NCBI RefSeq assembly: GCF_002901825.1
Contig: NZ_PPQD01000018.1
Span: forward strand, 240,894 to 304,893
DNA: 64,000 bases
From: Mammaliicoccus sciuri
Lineage (GTDB): Bacteria; Bacillota; Bacilli; Staphylococcales; Staphylococcaceae
Reading direction: 5' to 3'
The notes beneath the pieces are model-generated. The model was not told where the DNA came from, ran no database searches, and was given only the letters and a program-made list of their open reading frames with translations. Below are positions 1 through 8,749 of this stretch, piece after piece. The first letter of the stretch is position 1. Each line of letters opens with the position of its first letter. The translations under genes and the position numbers were made by a program.

Positions 1-1
1 A

Positions 2-1021
2 TTATTTTATCGGAAACATCTTGAAATAAGTACCGATTTTCCACAAGTATTCTAACGGACCATATTTAAAGTAACTTAGCCATAAACTTGAGAATATTAA
101 CTGTATCACAAGAATGATTAAACAAAGATTCGCCGTATGGATTAAACGACAATTTGATAATCCTAATCCATAGCTAAATAATAATATCAATAACGTCTGC
201 CCGATATAATTCGTAAGTGCCATTTGCCCATACGTTCTTAACGGTTTCAATAATTGTTGCACGACTTTATATTGTAACAACGTGACGAGTACACTAAAGT
301 AACATATCGTCATAATTGGACTCAAAATTAAAATCAATTGATTCGTTAAAGCATATTGTTTCAAATATTGTGCTTCAGTAATACCTGTATATTTAATCGC
401 TTGGTAAGAAGCGCCAACGTAGATTTGATTTAAGTAATAGATGCCGATTACCGAAATGATCATCGTCAATAGCGCAATAATGGCATAATACTGTCTATGT
501 TGGTACATTTTTTGATGTAGACCAAATTGGGCAAATGTTAAACCTAAAGTGAACAGTGGAAGCGGCATTAATATTTTACCGCCCAATCCAATCGCTACAG
601 ATAAGAGTATCATACCGATTGCGAAATTCACCCATTTATTCACTTTAAACAGTGGTAGCAATACTAAACCAAATATAGCGTAAACAAGCAATACCTCTCC
701 CGGTTGGAGTTGCATATGTCCTAAACCTAACAGTGCCAATATTACAATTCTTCTCAAATAAATTACATATGGTTGCTCACTTTTTTCTTTCGCACGATTG
801 ATAAAAATATAAAAACCAACACCAAACAAAAATGAAAAAATCGACATAAACTTTGATTCAATAAATATATCTAAAAACTTCTGATAACGAACTTCTAATA
901 ATGAAAAATCAAATGGTACTTGTATAATGCTCGAAACATTAAGAAAAATAATACCTAATAAAGCAAATCCTCTAATATAATCTAATTCATAAATACGATG
1001 ATTCGATGCAGTTGGATTCAT
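2..1021 (-). CDS. DUF418 family polytopic membrane protein
   Basis: Integral membrane protein of about 339 residues with many hydrophobic segments. The N-terminus carries the YELDYIRGFALLGI motif, and the C-terminus carries the GPLEYLW motif that marks the DUF418 (YeiB-like) family. The biochemical role of the family is not settled. The reading frame extends 13 codons further upstream, but the ATG at 1019-1021 follows AAGGGAGG at good spacing, so I chose it. The stop lies at the very edge of the window, so the gene is complete. It stands alone behind a bidirectional terminator. Family assignment is good; function is unknown. Confidence 0.8.
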   Translation of the reverse strand: MNPTASNHRIYELDYIRGFALLGIIFLNVSSIIQVPFDFSLLEVRYQKFLDIFIESKFMSIFSFLFGVGFYIFINRAKEKSEQPYVIYLRRIVILALLGLGHMQLQPGEVLLVYAIFGLVLLPLFKVNKWVNFAIGMILLSVAIGLGGKILMPLPLFTLGLTFAQFGLHQKMYQHRQYYAIIALLTMIISVIGIYYLNQIYVGASYQAIKYTGITEAQYLKQYALTNQLILILSPIMTICYFSVLVTLLQYKVVQQLLKPLRTYGQMALTNYIGQTLLILLFSYGLGLSNCRLIHTANLCLIILVIQLIFSSLWLSYFKYGPLEYLWKIGTYFKMFPIK

Positions 1022-1116
1022 AACAAATGCCTCCCTTAATTCCTTGTTATAATTTATCATTTATACAAAGAAATACAACGAACAATATTGTCACATGCCC
1101 TGTCACATCGCATTAT

Positions 1117-1152
1117 AAAAGGCTAGGACAATTCAAGTTGTCCTAGCCTTTT
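1117..1152. terminator. bidirectional intrinsic terminator
   Basis: Perfect 14-bp arms (AAAAGGCTAGGACA / TGTCCTAGCCTTTT) around an 8-nt loop, A-run on one side and T-run on the other. It lies just beyond the stop of the ABC permease gene and ends the GntR-ABC operon. Confidence 0.85.
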
Positions 1153-1156
1153 ACTC

Positions 1157-1840
1157 CTATGCCTTCAATCTTGCTTGAATCATAATTGGATATATACATA
1201 ATGCTGATATGATTCCAATTGCGCCTAATATATGAAACATTTCATAAATATGTTGATATACCCATTTGAAGAATGGCGTGAAATCACCGAGTACAAACCA
1301 GATAAATACGATGACACCTAGAAATAGTACACCGATCATTGTTGGGATAACACCTATGCGATAAATAATCGCACCGAGTAAGAAACAAATTCCTGCGATA
1401 AACAATATAGCTAAGAAATCCACCCACATACTATCCAATCCACTAGCGTTAGGCAGTATATCCGATATTCTCATAAGTGTTACGTCGCTATTTGTCACAC
1501 TTGCTACACGTTCTAATATAAAGCTAATCACTTCTTGAATGATAAGCATCATAACTATAAATATAATGTAACTTAGCCATAAACTTACGATATACTGTCT
1601 TCTTGTCGCACCAAGTTCAATTGATGATTTAAGTGGATCACCAAACATGAATAATGGTAAGAAACCTAATATACCGTATACCGGTCCAGATAATAAAGGA
1701 TTAAATGAATCTGATGGTTCAATATAAAATCCAATTACAAAGTATATCGCGGCTAAAACGACAAGTACGATACTAAACGTATATAATTGTACTTTTAGTT
1801 CTTTAAAGATAATCGAGAAAGACCCTTTTAAATCACCCAT
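1157..1840 (-). CDS. ABC transporter permease-like membrane protein
   Basis: A 227-residue protein with about six hydrophobic segments and no recognisable soluble domain. It overlaps the upstream ATPase gene by 8 bp, so it is almost certainly the membrane partner of that ATPase. The segment FGDPLKSSIELGATRRQYIVS resembles the cytoplasmic loop of ABC-2-like permeases of the YtrC/PmtB type. The module order (GntR regulator, ATPase, permease) matches the first three genes of the S. aureus pmtR-A-B-C-D cluster, but the second ATPase/permease pair is absent. The substrate is unknown: toxin or phenol-soluble-modulin export, or antimicrobial resistance, are possibilities by analogy only. Confidence 0.7.
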   Translation of the reverse strand: MGDLKGSFSIIFKELKVQLYTFSIVLVVLAAIYFVIGFYIEPSDSFNPLLSGPVYGILGFLPLFMFGDPLKSSIELGATRRQYIVSLWLSYIIFIVMMLIIQEVISFILERVASVTNSDVTLMRISDILPNASGLDSMWVDFLAILFIAGICFLLGAIIYRIGVIPTMIGVLFLGVIVFIWFVLGDFTPFFKWVYQHIYEMFHILGAIGIISALCIYPIMIQARLKA

Positions 1841-2714
1841 GATTAGCCTCCTTTGTCATTGTCATATTTACTAAATAATCTTGAATACTTGCTTTATCAA
1901 CTTTCACATTCAACGCTCTACACTGTTCTTGTAATGCTGCATCATAAGGGATATCCGCCATCACTTTATGCTGACTCATAATCGTTGATTGCTCGATAAT
2001 AGCATCCTTAGAAGTAATTTGATGGATATCCTCTAATTTACCAACTAATATCGCACCTCTAGATTGAAAGTATTCAATCGGTTCATGTAACTTCACACGA
2101 TGATCAGATATAACAATGAGCTTTTCACATATCTTCTCAATTTCTTTAATATGATGAGAAGCTATCATAATATATCTCGGATCCGCTTCGAACGATTCTC
2201 TCAACGCTTGTGTAAACAACTTTCTCATATAAGCATCTAATCCGTTTGTCGGTTCATCTAACATTGTCACAGGTGCATGACTTGCAAGCCCAATTACACT
2301 TTGAACCATTGACTTCATACCTTTAGAAAAGTTTCGAATCTTCTTCTTTCGTGGTAGTTCAAATAAATCTATTAAATAATCCGCTTCTTCTTGATCCCAA
2401 TTGTCATTGAACATCGCTGCAAATTTCATCGCGTCATTTACATTCCATGACTTTCCAAAGAAGTGATTCTCTCTTAAATACGTAATTTGCTTTGAAGCTT
2501 CTGCATTGTTATAAGGTTTATAGTTTAATATCGCTATGTCACCTGAATTTTGTTTTTCTTGACCTGACATGAGTTTCATTAACGTCGTCTTACCAGAACC
2601 ATTTCGTCCCCATAAACCAATAATCATTGGTTCATCATCTTGAAGTGTTAAATCTTGAAGTACATATTCATCTTTATACTTAAACGACATGTTCTGAATA
2701 TCAATGATTGTCAT
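1833..2714 (-). CDS. ABC transporter ATP-binding protein (PmtA/YtrB-like)
   Basis: A 293-residue ATPase. Walker A is GRNGSGKT (residues 36-43), the signature is the variant FSKGMKS (129-135), Walker B with D-loop is VTMLDEPTNGLD (149-160), and an H-loop His lies in IASHH. About 90 residues follow the nucleotide-binding domain, as in YtrB/PmtA/BcrA-type exporter ATPases. It overlaps the GntR gene by 14 bp and the permease gene by 8 bp, so the three are translationally coupled. FSKGMKS instead of LSGGQ is typical of this exporter subfamily. The cargo is not visible from sequence. Confidence 0.85.
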   Translation of the reverse strand: MTIIDIQNMSFKYKDEYVLQDLTLQDDEPMIIGLWGRNGSGKTTLMKLMSGQEKQNSGDIAILNYKPYNNAEASKQITYLRENHFFGKSWNVNDAMKFAAMFNDNWDQEEADYLIDLFELPRKKKIRNFSKGMKSMVQSVIGLASHAPVTMLDEPTNGLDAYMRKLFTQALRESFEADPRYIMIASHHIKEIEKICEKLIVISDHRVKLHEPIEYFQSRGAILVGKLEDIHQITSKDAIIEQSTIMSQHKVMADIPYDAALQEQCRALNVKVDKASIQDYLVNMTMTKEANHG

Positions 2715-3072
2715 AGTCTTGTTCCACCCTTCTTATGAGTTCTTCCTTACTTATATTAAGTCTCTTAGCTTCTTTAACCATGTTTTGGATATAAGAGTTT
2801 GAGAAGTCTTGCATTCTTGTATTTACGAGCTTGTCGCGCGCATCTTCAGCTATAAATACACCAATCCCTCTCTTCTTAGCTACAATGCCTTCATCCATCA
2901 ACAGTGCAATACCTTTTTGAGCCGTCGCTCTATTAATATTGTAAAAGTTTGAAAGTTCCGTTGTGGAAGGTATTTGTTCGCCTTCTGACAAAAGTCCTTC
3001 AACTAAATCATCTTTAATCATATCTGCAATTTGCAAAAATATAGGTGTATCTTCATTTAAAGTAGGTTTCAT
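2701..3072 (-). CDS. GntR/YtrA family transcriptional regulator
   Basis: A 123-residue regulator. An N-terminal winged helix (residues about 10-75: PIFLQIADMIKDDL, IPSTTELSNFYNINRATAQKGI, KRGIGVFI) is followed by a short helical tail of YtrA type rather than a large effector domain. I start it at the ATG at 3070-3072, behind AAGGAG; the frame is open 17 codons further but without a ribosome site. First gene of the operon with the ATPase and permease, so it probably represses them. In S. aureus the equivalent PmtR is released by phenol-soluble modulins; whether the same ligand applies here is unknown. A perfect inverted repeat lies immediately upstream. Confidence 0.85.
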   Translation of the reverse strand: MKPTLNEDTPIFLQIADMIKDDLVEGLLSEGEQIPSTTELSNFYNINRATAQKGIALLMDEGIVAKKRGIGVFIAEDARDKLVNTRMQDFSNSYIQNMVKEAKRLNISKEELIRRVEQDYDNH

Positions 3073-3102
3073 TTTTATTCTCCTTATCCTATAACATGAT
3101 TG

Positions 3103-3124
3103 GTTGATTAGTTGTGTAATCAAC
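3103..3124. promoter_or_regulatory. candidate operator of the GntR regulator
   Basis: Perfect 8-bp inverted repeat GTTGATTA / TAATCAAC with a 6-bp spacer (GTTGTG), 31 bp upstream of the GntR start codon and next to a TATAAT-like box. Position and symmetry suit autorepression by the adjacent GntR protein. No published consensus was matched. Confidence 0.5.
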
Positions 3125-3242
3125 TATAATATCATTCACGTTATTTGTCAAACATTCTTCATTTATTTCATTCGTCCTAAACGATGTTAACCCTTATTAT
3201 ATCAGCAATTCACGTACGTTAAATTTAATTATTTAAACAATA

Positions 3243-3275
3243 AAAAAGACTTAGACACCCCATCATGTCTAAGTC
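3243..3275 (-). terminator. intrinsic terminator of the esterase gene
   Basis: Arms GACTTAGAC / GTCTAAGTC (9 bp) with a 10-nt loop, followed on the minus strand by a run of T. It sits just past the esterase stop codon. Confidence 0.8.
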
Positions 3276-3293
3276 CCATATAGTTATATACAT

Positions 3294-3995
3294 CTAAAAC
3301 AACGTATGAATCGCTTTGTCGAAATATTTTTCAAAGTATTCATGTCTATGGATGCCTTCTTTATCTGTTATAAACGTTAAAGTTGACGCATCATTAACCA
3401 GCTTCTCTTTCACTAACTCAACCGCTTCATACGTATTCGGTACCATCCATTTTAAAATATTAGGATATTCTACCCCTTCTTGCTCACCTACATACCAATA
3501 AATATGACGTGGATACTCTATAGATTTACTATTTTTAATGAAATCTAAAAAGTTCGGATACCACATAGAAGCAGACATTAAGATATAGCTACCAAATAAG
3601 TGTGGACGTGTTAATAAAGCATATAATGACACTAACGCGCCGAAAGAGCCACCACCGATTGCTAAATATTCCGCTTCATCAAAGATATGATAATGTTCTT
3701 TAAGAAATGGTATTAATTCAAATTCCAACATATCTAAATATTGATTAGCATTTCCCGCATAATGTGCTTGATCAACTTTCTCTTCCCATGGTGTATACTC
3801 CCTATTTCTATCAACCGGTTCAATACCAACATACATAATATTTCTTGGCTTGTCTTCAATCAGTTTATTAAATATATATTCCCCATCTTGAACGATTACT
3901 GTCTTAAATGGTTTAGGATTTTGTTCATCATAACCAACTGGCATTGCCACCGTTACGAATCGATCATTCCATAAAAATTTTTGTACAACTTGCAT
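3294..3995 (-). CDS. alpha/beta-hydrolase, esterase D family
   Basis: A 233-residue cytoplasmic protein without signal peptide. It has the nucleophile elbow IGGGSFGA (Ser117 in GGSFG), an oxyanion-loop region VIVQDGEYIF, and a C-terminal catalytic His candidate in GIHRHEYF. This matches the PF00756 esterase family, which contains enterochelin and tributyrin esterases. The start is preceded by GGGAGTG. It stands alone, between a terminator and its own promoter. A sequence resembling a Fur box overlaps the probable transcription start, so a siderophore-ester role is conceivable, but no siderophore genes are nearby. Confidence 0.8.
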   Translation of the reverse strand: MQVVQKFLWNDRFVTVAMPVGYDEQNPKPFKTVIVQDGEYIFNKLIEDKPRNIMYVGIEPVDRNREYTPWEEKVDQAHYAGNANQYLDMLEFELIPFLKEHYHIFDEAEYLAIGGGSFGALVSLYALLTRPHLFGSYILMSASMWYPNFLDFIKNSKSIEYPRHIYWYVGEQEGVEYPNILKWMVPNTYEAVELVKEKLVNDASTLTFITDKEGIHRHEYFEKYFDKAIHTLF

Positions 3996-4029
3996 AACTT
4001 TTCACTCCCGTTATATTCCCTTTTACAAT

Positions 4030-4058
4030 TGAGAAACGTTATCATTTATTACATCATA
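4030..4058 (-). promoter_or_regulatory. esterase promoter with Fur-box-like sequence
   Basis: On the minus strand an extended -10 (TGG TATGAT, TATGAT at 4053-4058) is followed directly by TGATAACGTTTCTCA (4030-4044). The latter matches 11 of 14 fixed positions of the 7-1-7 Fur consensus TGATAAT-N-ATTATCA. The box would overlap the transcription start. Confidence 0.35.
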
Positions 4059-4152
4059 CCATAAATACCGTTAGTTATCATTTGCATATAAGATGTCTTT
4101 GTATCATGATAAAAATAATCTATAAATAAATTTAACAAGGGGTGTTATTTTT

Positions 4153-4755
4153 ATGAAAAAAGCGCTAATCGTTCTTACAGAAGCATATGCAGATTGGGAA
4201 GTCAGTTACGTTGCTGCAGAACTCGCTATGTCGCACGGATTTGAAATCGATACAGTATCATTAGGTGAATCAACTGTGACATCTATCGGCCAATTGAAGA
4301 CAATTGTTGACTATACAATAGATGACATTAAAGAGCCTTACGATGCTTTAATTATCATTGGCGGTAACAATTGGTCACAAATTGAAAATGAACAACTCGT
4401 ACAACTCATTAAGACGTCATTAGACAACAATATTGTTGTAGGCGCAATATGTGCGGCCGTTGACTTTTTTGCACGAAATAGTTTACTTACGGGATATAAA
4501 CATACAGGAAATGATTTAAACCGATGGACGACAGAAGAGAACTACAAAGCCTATACAAACGCATTAGACTTTATGAATGAAGATAGTGTTATTGATAAGA
4601 ACCTCGTCACAGCAAACGGATCCAGTGCAGTAGACTTTGCTTTTAATGTGATTCTTGCATTAGGACTTGTGGATTACAAAGAAGCTGAAAAACAAAAATA
4701 CTTTTATAAATCAGGTTATGTATCTTATAAGATGAAATACGGAGAAATTGGATAA
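4153..4755 (+). CDS. DJ-1/PfpI superfamily protein
   Basis: A 200-residue protein with the glutamine-amidotransferase-like fold of the DJ-1/PfpI/YajL group. Visible elements are the N-terminal strand KKALIVLTEAYADWE with Glu10, the segment YDALIIIGGNNW, and the nucleophile elbow VVGAICAAVDFF with Cys100. Members include proteases, deglycase or stress chaperones and amidases; the exact reaction cannot be read here. The start follows AAGGGGTG. The kinase gene begins 42 bp downstream on the same strand with no terminator between, so the two are probably co-transcribed. Confidence 0.8.
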   Translation: MKKALIVLTEAYADWEVSYVAAELAMSHGFEIDTVSLGESTVTSIGQLKTIVDYTIDDIKEPYDALIIIGGNNWSQIENEQLVQLIKTSLDNNIVVGAICAAVDFFARNSLLTGYKHTGNDLNRWTTEENYKAYTNALDFMNEDSVIDKNLVTANGSSAVDFAFNVILALGLVDYKEAEKQKYFYKSGYVSYKMKYGEIG

Positions 4756-4797
4756 GAAACGAAGAAATATAAAAATAACCTTTAAGGAGCGCTCAAT

Positions 4798-5697
4798 ATG
4801 ACACAACATGAAAACATTGTCACGATTGCCGCAGAATGTGGTTTAGATATTCAACCTGAATCCATTACAATAAACGAATCAGGACTTGATTTTCAAGTAG
4901 CATTTGCTGAAGATAGACATGGTGTTGAATGGGTATTACGTATACCTAGAAGACCAGAAGTGTATGAGCGAACAGATTCAGAAAAAGAAACCGTAGACTT
5001 CATACAACAACATGTATCATTTGAAGTACCTAATTGGCAAATTCATAAAGAAACTTTAATTGCGTATCCTAAACTAACAGGCGTACCTGCAGCTACAATT
5101 GATCCTGAATTACAACAATACGTATGGGAAATAGAACATAAACCCGTGCCTCAGAACTTTGTTGATACCTTGGCAGAAGTACTTGTTGATTTGCATCGAA
5201 TAACAGACGAAGAACTCGTTTCAAGTGAAATTAAGACGACAACGATTCAACAAATTAAACAAGATTATCAAGAGCGTATGCATAAAGTGAAAGAAACGTT
5301 CGGAGTCTCCCCTGATTTATGGAATAGATGGCAAAAATGGTTAGATAGAGATGAGCTCTGGCCAAATCATGTCACGATGATACACGGAGACTTGCACCCA
5401 GGACATATTATGGTGGATAAAGAAGCAAATGTGACAGGTCTTATAGATTGGACAGAAGCCAGTCACGCAGACCCCTCCAATGATTTCATGGGACATCACC
5501 GTGTATTTGGCGATGAAGGACTAGATGATTTAATAGAAGCTTATGATAAAGCAGGCGGTAAGACATGGCCACATATGAAAGAACATATTATTGAATTAAA
5601 TGCAGTATTCCCAATGTTTATCGCTGAATTTGCAATTGTCTCAGGAGAAGCGGCATATGAGAAGATGGCTAAGAAAGAATTAGGTGTTGAGGAATAA
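4798..5697 (+). CDS. macrolide 2'-phosphotransferase-like kinase (Mph family)
   Basis: At 299 residues, the same length as staphylococcal Mph(C), it has the aminoglycoside/macrolide kinase fold. The ATP-binding Lys/Arg region is WVLRIPRR, the catalytic loop is MIHGDLHPGH (HGD at 196-198), and the metal-binding motif is GLIDWTEA (Asp217). ESGLDFQV near the N-terminus and the KEHIIELNA and IAEFA segments at the C-terminus are also typical of Mph enzymes. Known family members use GTP to phosphorylate the 2'-OH of the desosamine sugar of macrolides. RBS is AAGGAGCG. No transposon, msr gene or composition break is visible around it, so it looks like a resident chromosomal gene. Substrate range and actual resistance are untested. 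Confidence 0.8.
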   Translation: MTQHENIVTIAAECGLDIQPESITINESGLDFQVAFAEDRHGVEWVLRIPRRPEVYERTDSEKETVDFIQQHVSFEVPNWQIHKETLIAYPKLTGVPAATIDPELQQYVWEIEHKPVPQNFVDTLAEVLVDLHRITDEELVSSEIKTTTIQQIKQDYQERMHKVKETFGVSPDLWNRWQKWLDRDELWPNHVTMIHGDLHPGHIMVDKEANVTGLIDWTEASHADPSNDFMGHHRVFGDEGLDDLIEAYDKAGGKTWPHMKEHIIELNAVFPMFIAEFAIVSGEAAYEKMAKKELGVEE

Positions 5698-5880
5698 AAT
5701 AGAAAAGATTTATCCCGATTCTTCTTAATAAACCTCCCTTTATCAAACAATTAATCCATAAATATCCCACTCCTAAATTTAGTATTAAGCGCTACTTCCT
5801 TCACGTCGAGCTAAAAAAGAAATGTTTGTTATTGGGGATATCTTATAAAAAGAATTACAATTTTATAACGTGAAATAAAA

Positions 5881-5912
5881 AAGGTTAGGACAAAAATGAT
5901 GTCCTAACCTTT
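5881..5912 (-). terminator. intrinsic terminator of the TagF-like gene
   Basis: Arms AAGGTTAGGAC / GTCCTAACCTT with a 9-nt loop; minus-strand T-run follows. Immediately past the stop of the 868-residue gene. Confidence 0.85.
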
Positions 5913-5920
5913 GAATTATT

Positions 5921-8527
5921 TTATTTGAAATTTTTAATAATACTATTATAAATTCTTTCATTATTAGATTTATCAATATGTTTAAAGATACTGTCTTTTT
6001 CTAATTCTATATTTTTAAATGAATCATTAATAACATAGTCATATATCTGATTTACTAGTTTCTTTTCATCATAGAAGATGTCACCTAAGAAAGTCTCATG
6101 AATAGGTCTTAAAATACCTTTTCTAAAGAATCTTTCGACATCAAAATGATAAAATATAACCGGTTTATTCATATAAGTAAAATCAAAACTTACACTACTA
6201 TAGTCAGTTATTAATAAATCATGTTCTATAAGTAAAGATTGAACCGTTTTTTCGCCTAGTTCTATATATTGAACTTTTATTTCATTATTCATTAAGAATA
6301 ACTTAAAGTAACTTTGCGCTCTATAGTGTGGATAGAAATTAATTTCAATATTATTTTCAATTATCTGATTAAGTTTTTTATTCTTAATTAAACTTAAATA
6401 TCGTTCTAAATATTCACTATTTTCAAATGCAAAATCACTGTTCAACCAATCTCGCCATGTAGGCATTATCAATATTTTTTTAATCTTTTTGTTGTCATTT
6501 GCAATTGGTAAGTTATCAAAGCGAGACAATCCAGAAATATAGACATTTTCTTTGTCATATCCCATTTCATTAACGACGACATCATATTTTTCACTCATAC
6601 TACTCACATTAAAAATATCAAATGGTAAATCATAGTAATTTTTGTGATATTCTACACTCTTTCTACCAAGAACCCCATGCTGTAAGAAGACTTTCAATGT
6701 GTCCTCATATCCAAAGAATCCTTTTGCTGGTTTATAAGGAAGTATATTTTCAAAATCGTGTGTACTGGCAAGGACCTTTGCTTTACTAGCAATTTTAAAA
6801 TGCTCTAAAGACCCAAATTTCAAAACCTTTTTATTATGTTTTATATTTTGATAATCTAATGCATTTTCATCTATAACATAATAAGCATCGATTGAAGTAT
6901 TTTCCCTTAACCAATTAAAGAAGACGATTCCATTATCTTGAGCTGTATCGAATCTCTCACCAATTAACCAGATATTAGGATCCTTTTCATTATTACTCAT
7001 AACTTTCAATTGATTTCCAGTTATAGAAAATCTCTCGAGTTTAATATTTTTAAATGGTGTAATTGTGCTAAGATAGTATATTTTTTGATTACTTTCTTCA
7101 ATAATTTTACTAGAAAAATACGTGTCTTTTTTATATTTAGCAGTTCTATATCTGATTTTTTCTCTTCTTACAATATCATTTTGTTCTCTTATCGTTATAA
7201 ATAAATCTACTACAGTTTTTGGTTTAGATATTATTTTTCCAATTTCATCATAATTTATATCAAATAATGTTTCGCCAGGATTAATGTAATATTCTAAAGT
7301 TTCCTTACTATAACGTTCTTCAAAAGCTAAAGTAAAGGTACAATGATTATAAATTTCATCAACTTTAACAAAGAAATTGATTTTATTATCATTTATATAA
7401 TTAACACCATTCTTAAAAAATGGCTTCCTATATTTAATGAAAATACCGTTATTTGATGTAAAGCTCATATAAAAATATTGATTATTGATGCTTACAGGAA
7501 CTTCATGAATTAATCGTTCTTTTTCTTGTTCTTTAATACTATAGATAACTTTACGATCAGTATCTTTTTCTATAGCTTCAATATATAGATTTTTATTAGC
7601 TCTTGTTTCTGTAAAAACGCCATACGGTATCTTAGAAATTATTTTATTACCATATTTTTTAATAGGAAACTTACCGATAATTTCATTATCATCATTTATT
7701 AAAACAAAGTTATTATATTCCTTAATTTGATCATTACCTTTATTCTTCAAATTAAGAATGAAGCCATACTTATCCGGAGTCTCTCTTATTATAATATCTG
7801 TTGCCTTAAAAATTTTATGGAATACAAAAAAGTTATTTCTATTAATTTCTATATAATAATGGTATAAATTAAAGCTATACTTATTATCAAACTTCGCTCT
7901 ATAAGCAAAGTTATTACTCACTAAATACATGGCCTTATACTTTTCCATAGCCAATGATTCTATTTCATTTATTGGAATTGTGTAGTTTGACTTACCTACA
8001 GCTTGTAGAGGAATTTCTGTCTTATTAGACCCATTTATTAATAGCAGTTTAGTATAATTCTCATTACTATCAGTTTGAAAATTGAAATTTGATTCATTAA
8101 GGAAAGGTGTTAACTGAACTTTTTCATTCACAAATGAATATTCATCATTTAAACTTTTTATATACATATTTTTTGTACATTCAAATTCACACAATTGATT
8201 ATTTAATGTTAGATAGATAGTTCCTTTAGTTTTGTTTCTAATCCATAATTTCTTACCATTATAAAAGCAATTGATTTTAATAAATGGCTCGTTAGACTCA
8301 AAATTTAATAACGCTTTGTCAATTTCAACTCTAACTCGATTAGTACCTATTTTCTTAACTACAGTTGGAACAGTTTTATTTTGAATACGCAACGAAAAGA
8401 GATCAATATTAAACATTAAATAGTTCTTGTATTTAAATTCAACAAAAACTTTATCTGTCTTATCCTTTGCAGAAATACAGTCAAATCTCCTTACAAGCAT
8501 GTTTTTCAATCTATATAAAGCACTCAT
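5921..8527 (-). CDS. CDP-glycerol glycerophosphotransferase family (TagF/TarF-like)
   Basis: An 868-residue protein. The C-terminal 400 residues form a Glyphos_transf (PF04464) domain: FLQHGVLGRKSV, ILIMPTWRDWL, NFYPHYRAQ, and LLITDYSSVSFDFTYMNKPVIFYHFDVERF. This domain transfers glycerol- or ribitol-phosphate from the CDP form onto wall teichoic acid. The first 450 or so residues are mostly predicted beta strand, rich in Asn, Lys and Tyr, and I do not recognise them. They may bind the polymer or membrane, as the N-terminal part of TagF does. The RBS is TGAGGT. Monocistronic, with its own terminator. The acceptor and the polymer made cannot be told. It is not next to other tag/tar genes, so it may build or extend a variant surface polymer. 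Confidence 0.8.
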   Translation of the reverse strand: MSALYRLKNMLVRRFDCISAKDKTDKVFVEFKYKNYLMFNIDLFSLRIQNKTVPTVVKKIGTNRVRVEIDKALLNFESNEPFIKINCFYNGKKLWIRNKTKGTIYLTLNNQLCEFECTKNMYIKSLNDEYSFVNEKVQLTPFLNESNFNFQTDSNENYTKLLLINGSNKTEIPLQAVGKSNYTIPINEIESLAMEKYKAMYLVSNNFAYRAKFDNKYSFNLYHYYIEINRNNFFVFHKIFKATDIIIRETPDKYGFILNLKNKGNDQIKEYNNFVLINDDNEIIGKFPIKKYGNKIISKIPYGVFTETRANKNLYIEAIEKDTDRKVIYSIKEQEKERLIHEVPVSINNQYFYMSFTSNNGIFIKYRKPFFKNGVNYINDNKINFFVKVDEIYNHCTFTLAFEERYSKETLEYYINPGETLFDINYDEIGKIISKPKTVVDLFITIREQNDIVRREKIRYRTAKYKKDTYFSSKIIEESNQKIYYLSTITPFKNIKLERFSITGNQLKVMSNNEKDPNIWLIGERFDTAQDNGIVFFNWLRENTSIDAYYVIDENALDYQNIKHNKKVLKFGSLEHFKIASKAKVLASTHDFENILPYKPAKGFFGYEDTLKVFLQHGVLGRKSVEYHKNYYDLPFDIFNVSSMSEKYDVVVNEMGYDKENVYISGLSRFDNLPIANDNKKIKKILIMPTWRDWLNSDFAFENSEYLERYLSLIKNKKLNQIIENNIEINFYPHYRAQSYFKLFLMNNEIKVQYIELGEKTVQSLLIEHDLLITDYSSVSFDFTYMNKPVIFYHFDVERFFRKGILRPIHETFLGDIFYDEKKLVNQIYDYVINDSFKNIELEKDSIFKHIDKSNNERIYNSIIKNFK

Positions 8528-8589
8528 ATATTTACCTCATTTTTATTTAAATTTCTACTTAATCACTTAATACAAAAAATAAAATTACA

Positions 8590-8618
8590 CTACTAAACAT
8601 TTTATATTTGTTTAGTAG
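8590..8618. terminator. inverted repeat, possible weak terminator
   Basis: Perfect 10-bp arms CTACTAAACA / TGTTTAGTAG, 9-nt AT loop, in the gap between the small membrane-anchored protein gene and the TagF-like gene. On the minus strand a T-rich but interrupted tract follows. It may end the small gene's transcript or be an operator for the TagF-like gene. Confidence 0.4.
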
Positions 8619-8749
8619 ACAATTACAAGATATACATAATTATATAAAATTATGTATTTTAATTAAATATCAATAATAACAAACAAGAATTAAATGTCTA
8701 TATTATATTTAAACCATATTATATAAATAACATCTTGAAACTTAGAAAT

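Noticed and set aside
4153-5697. Mobile resistance island around the Mph-like gene
   Set aside because: No recombinase, IS, direct repeats or composition shift flank the two genes.
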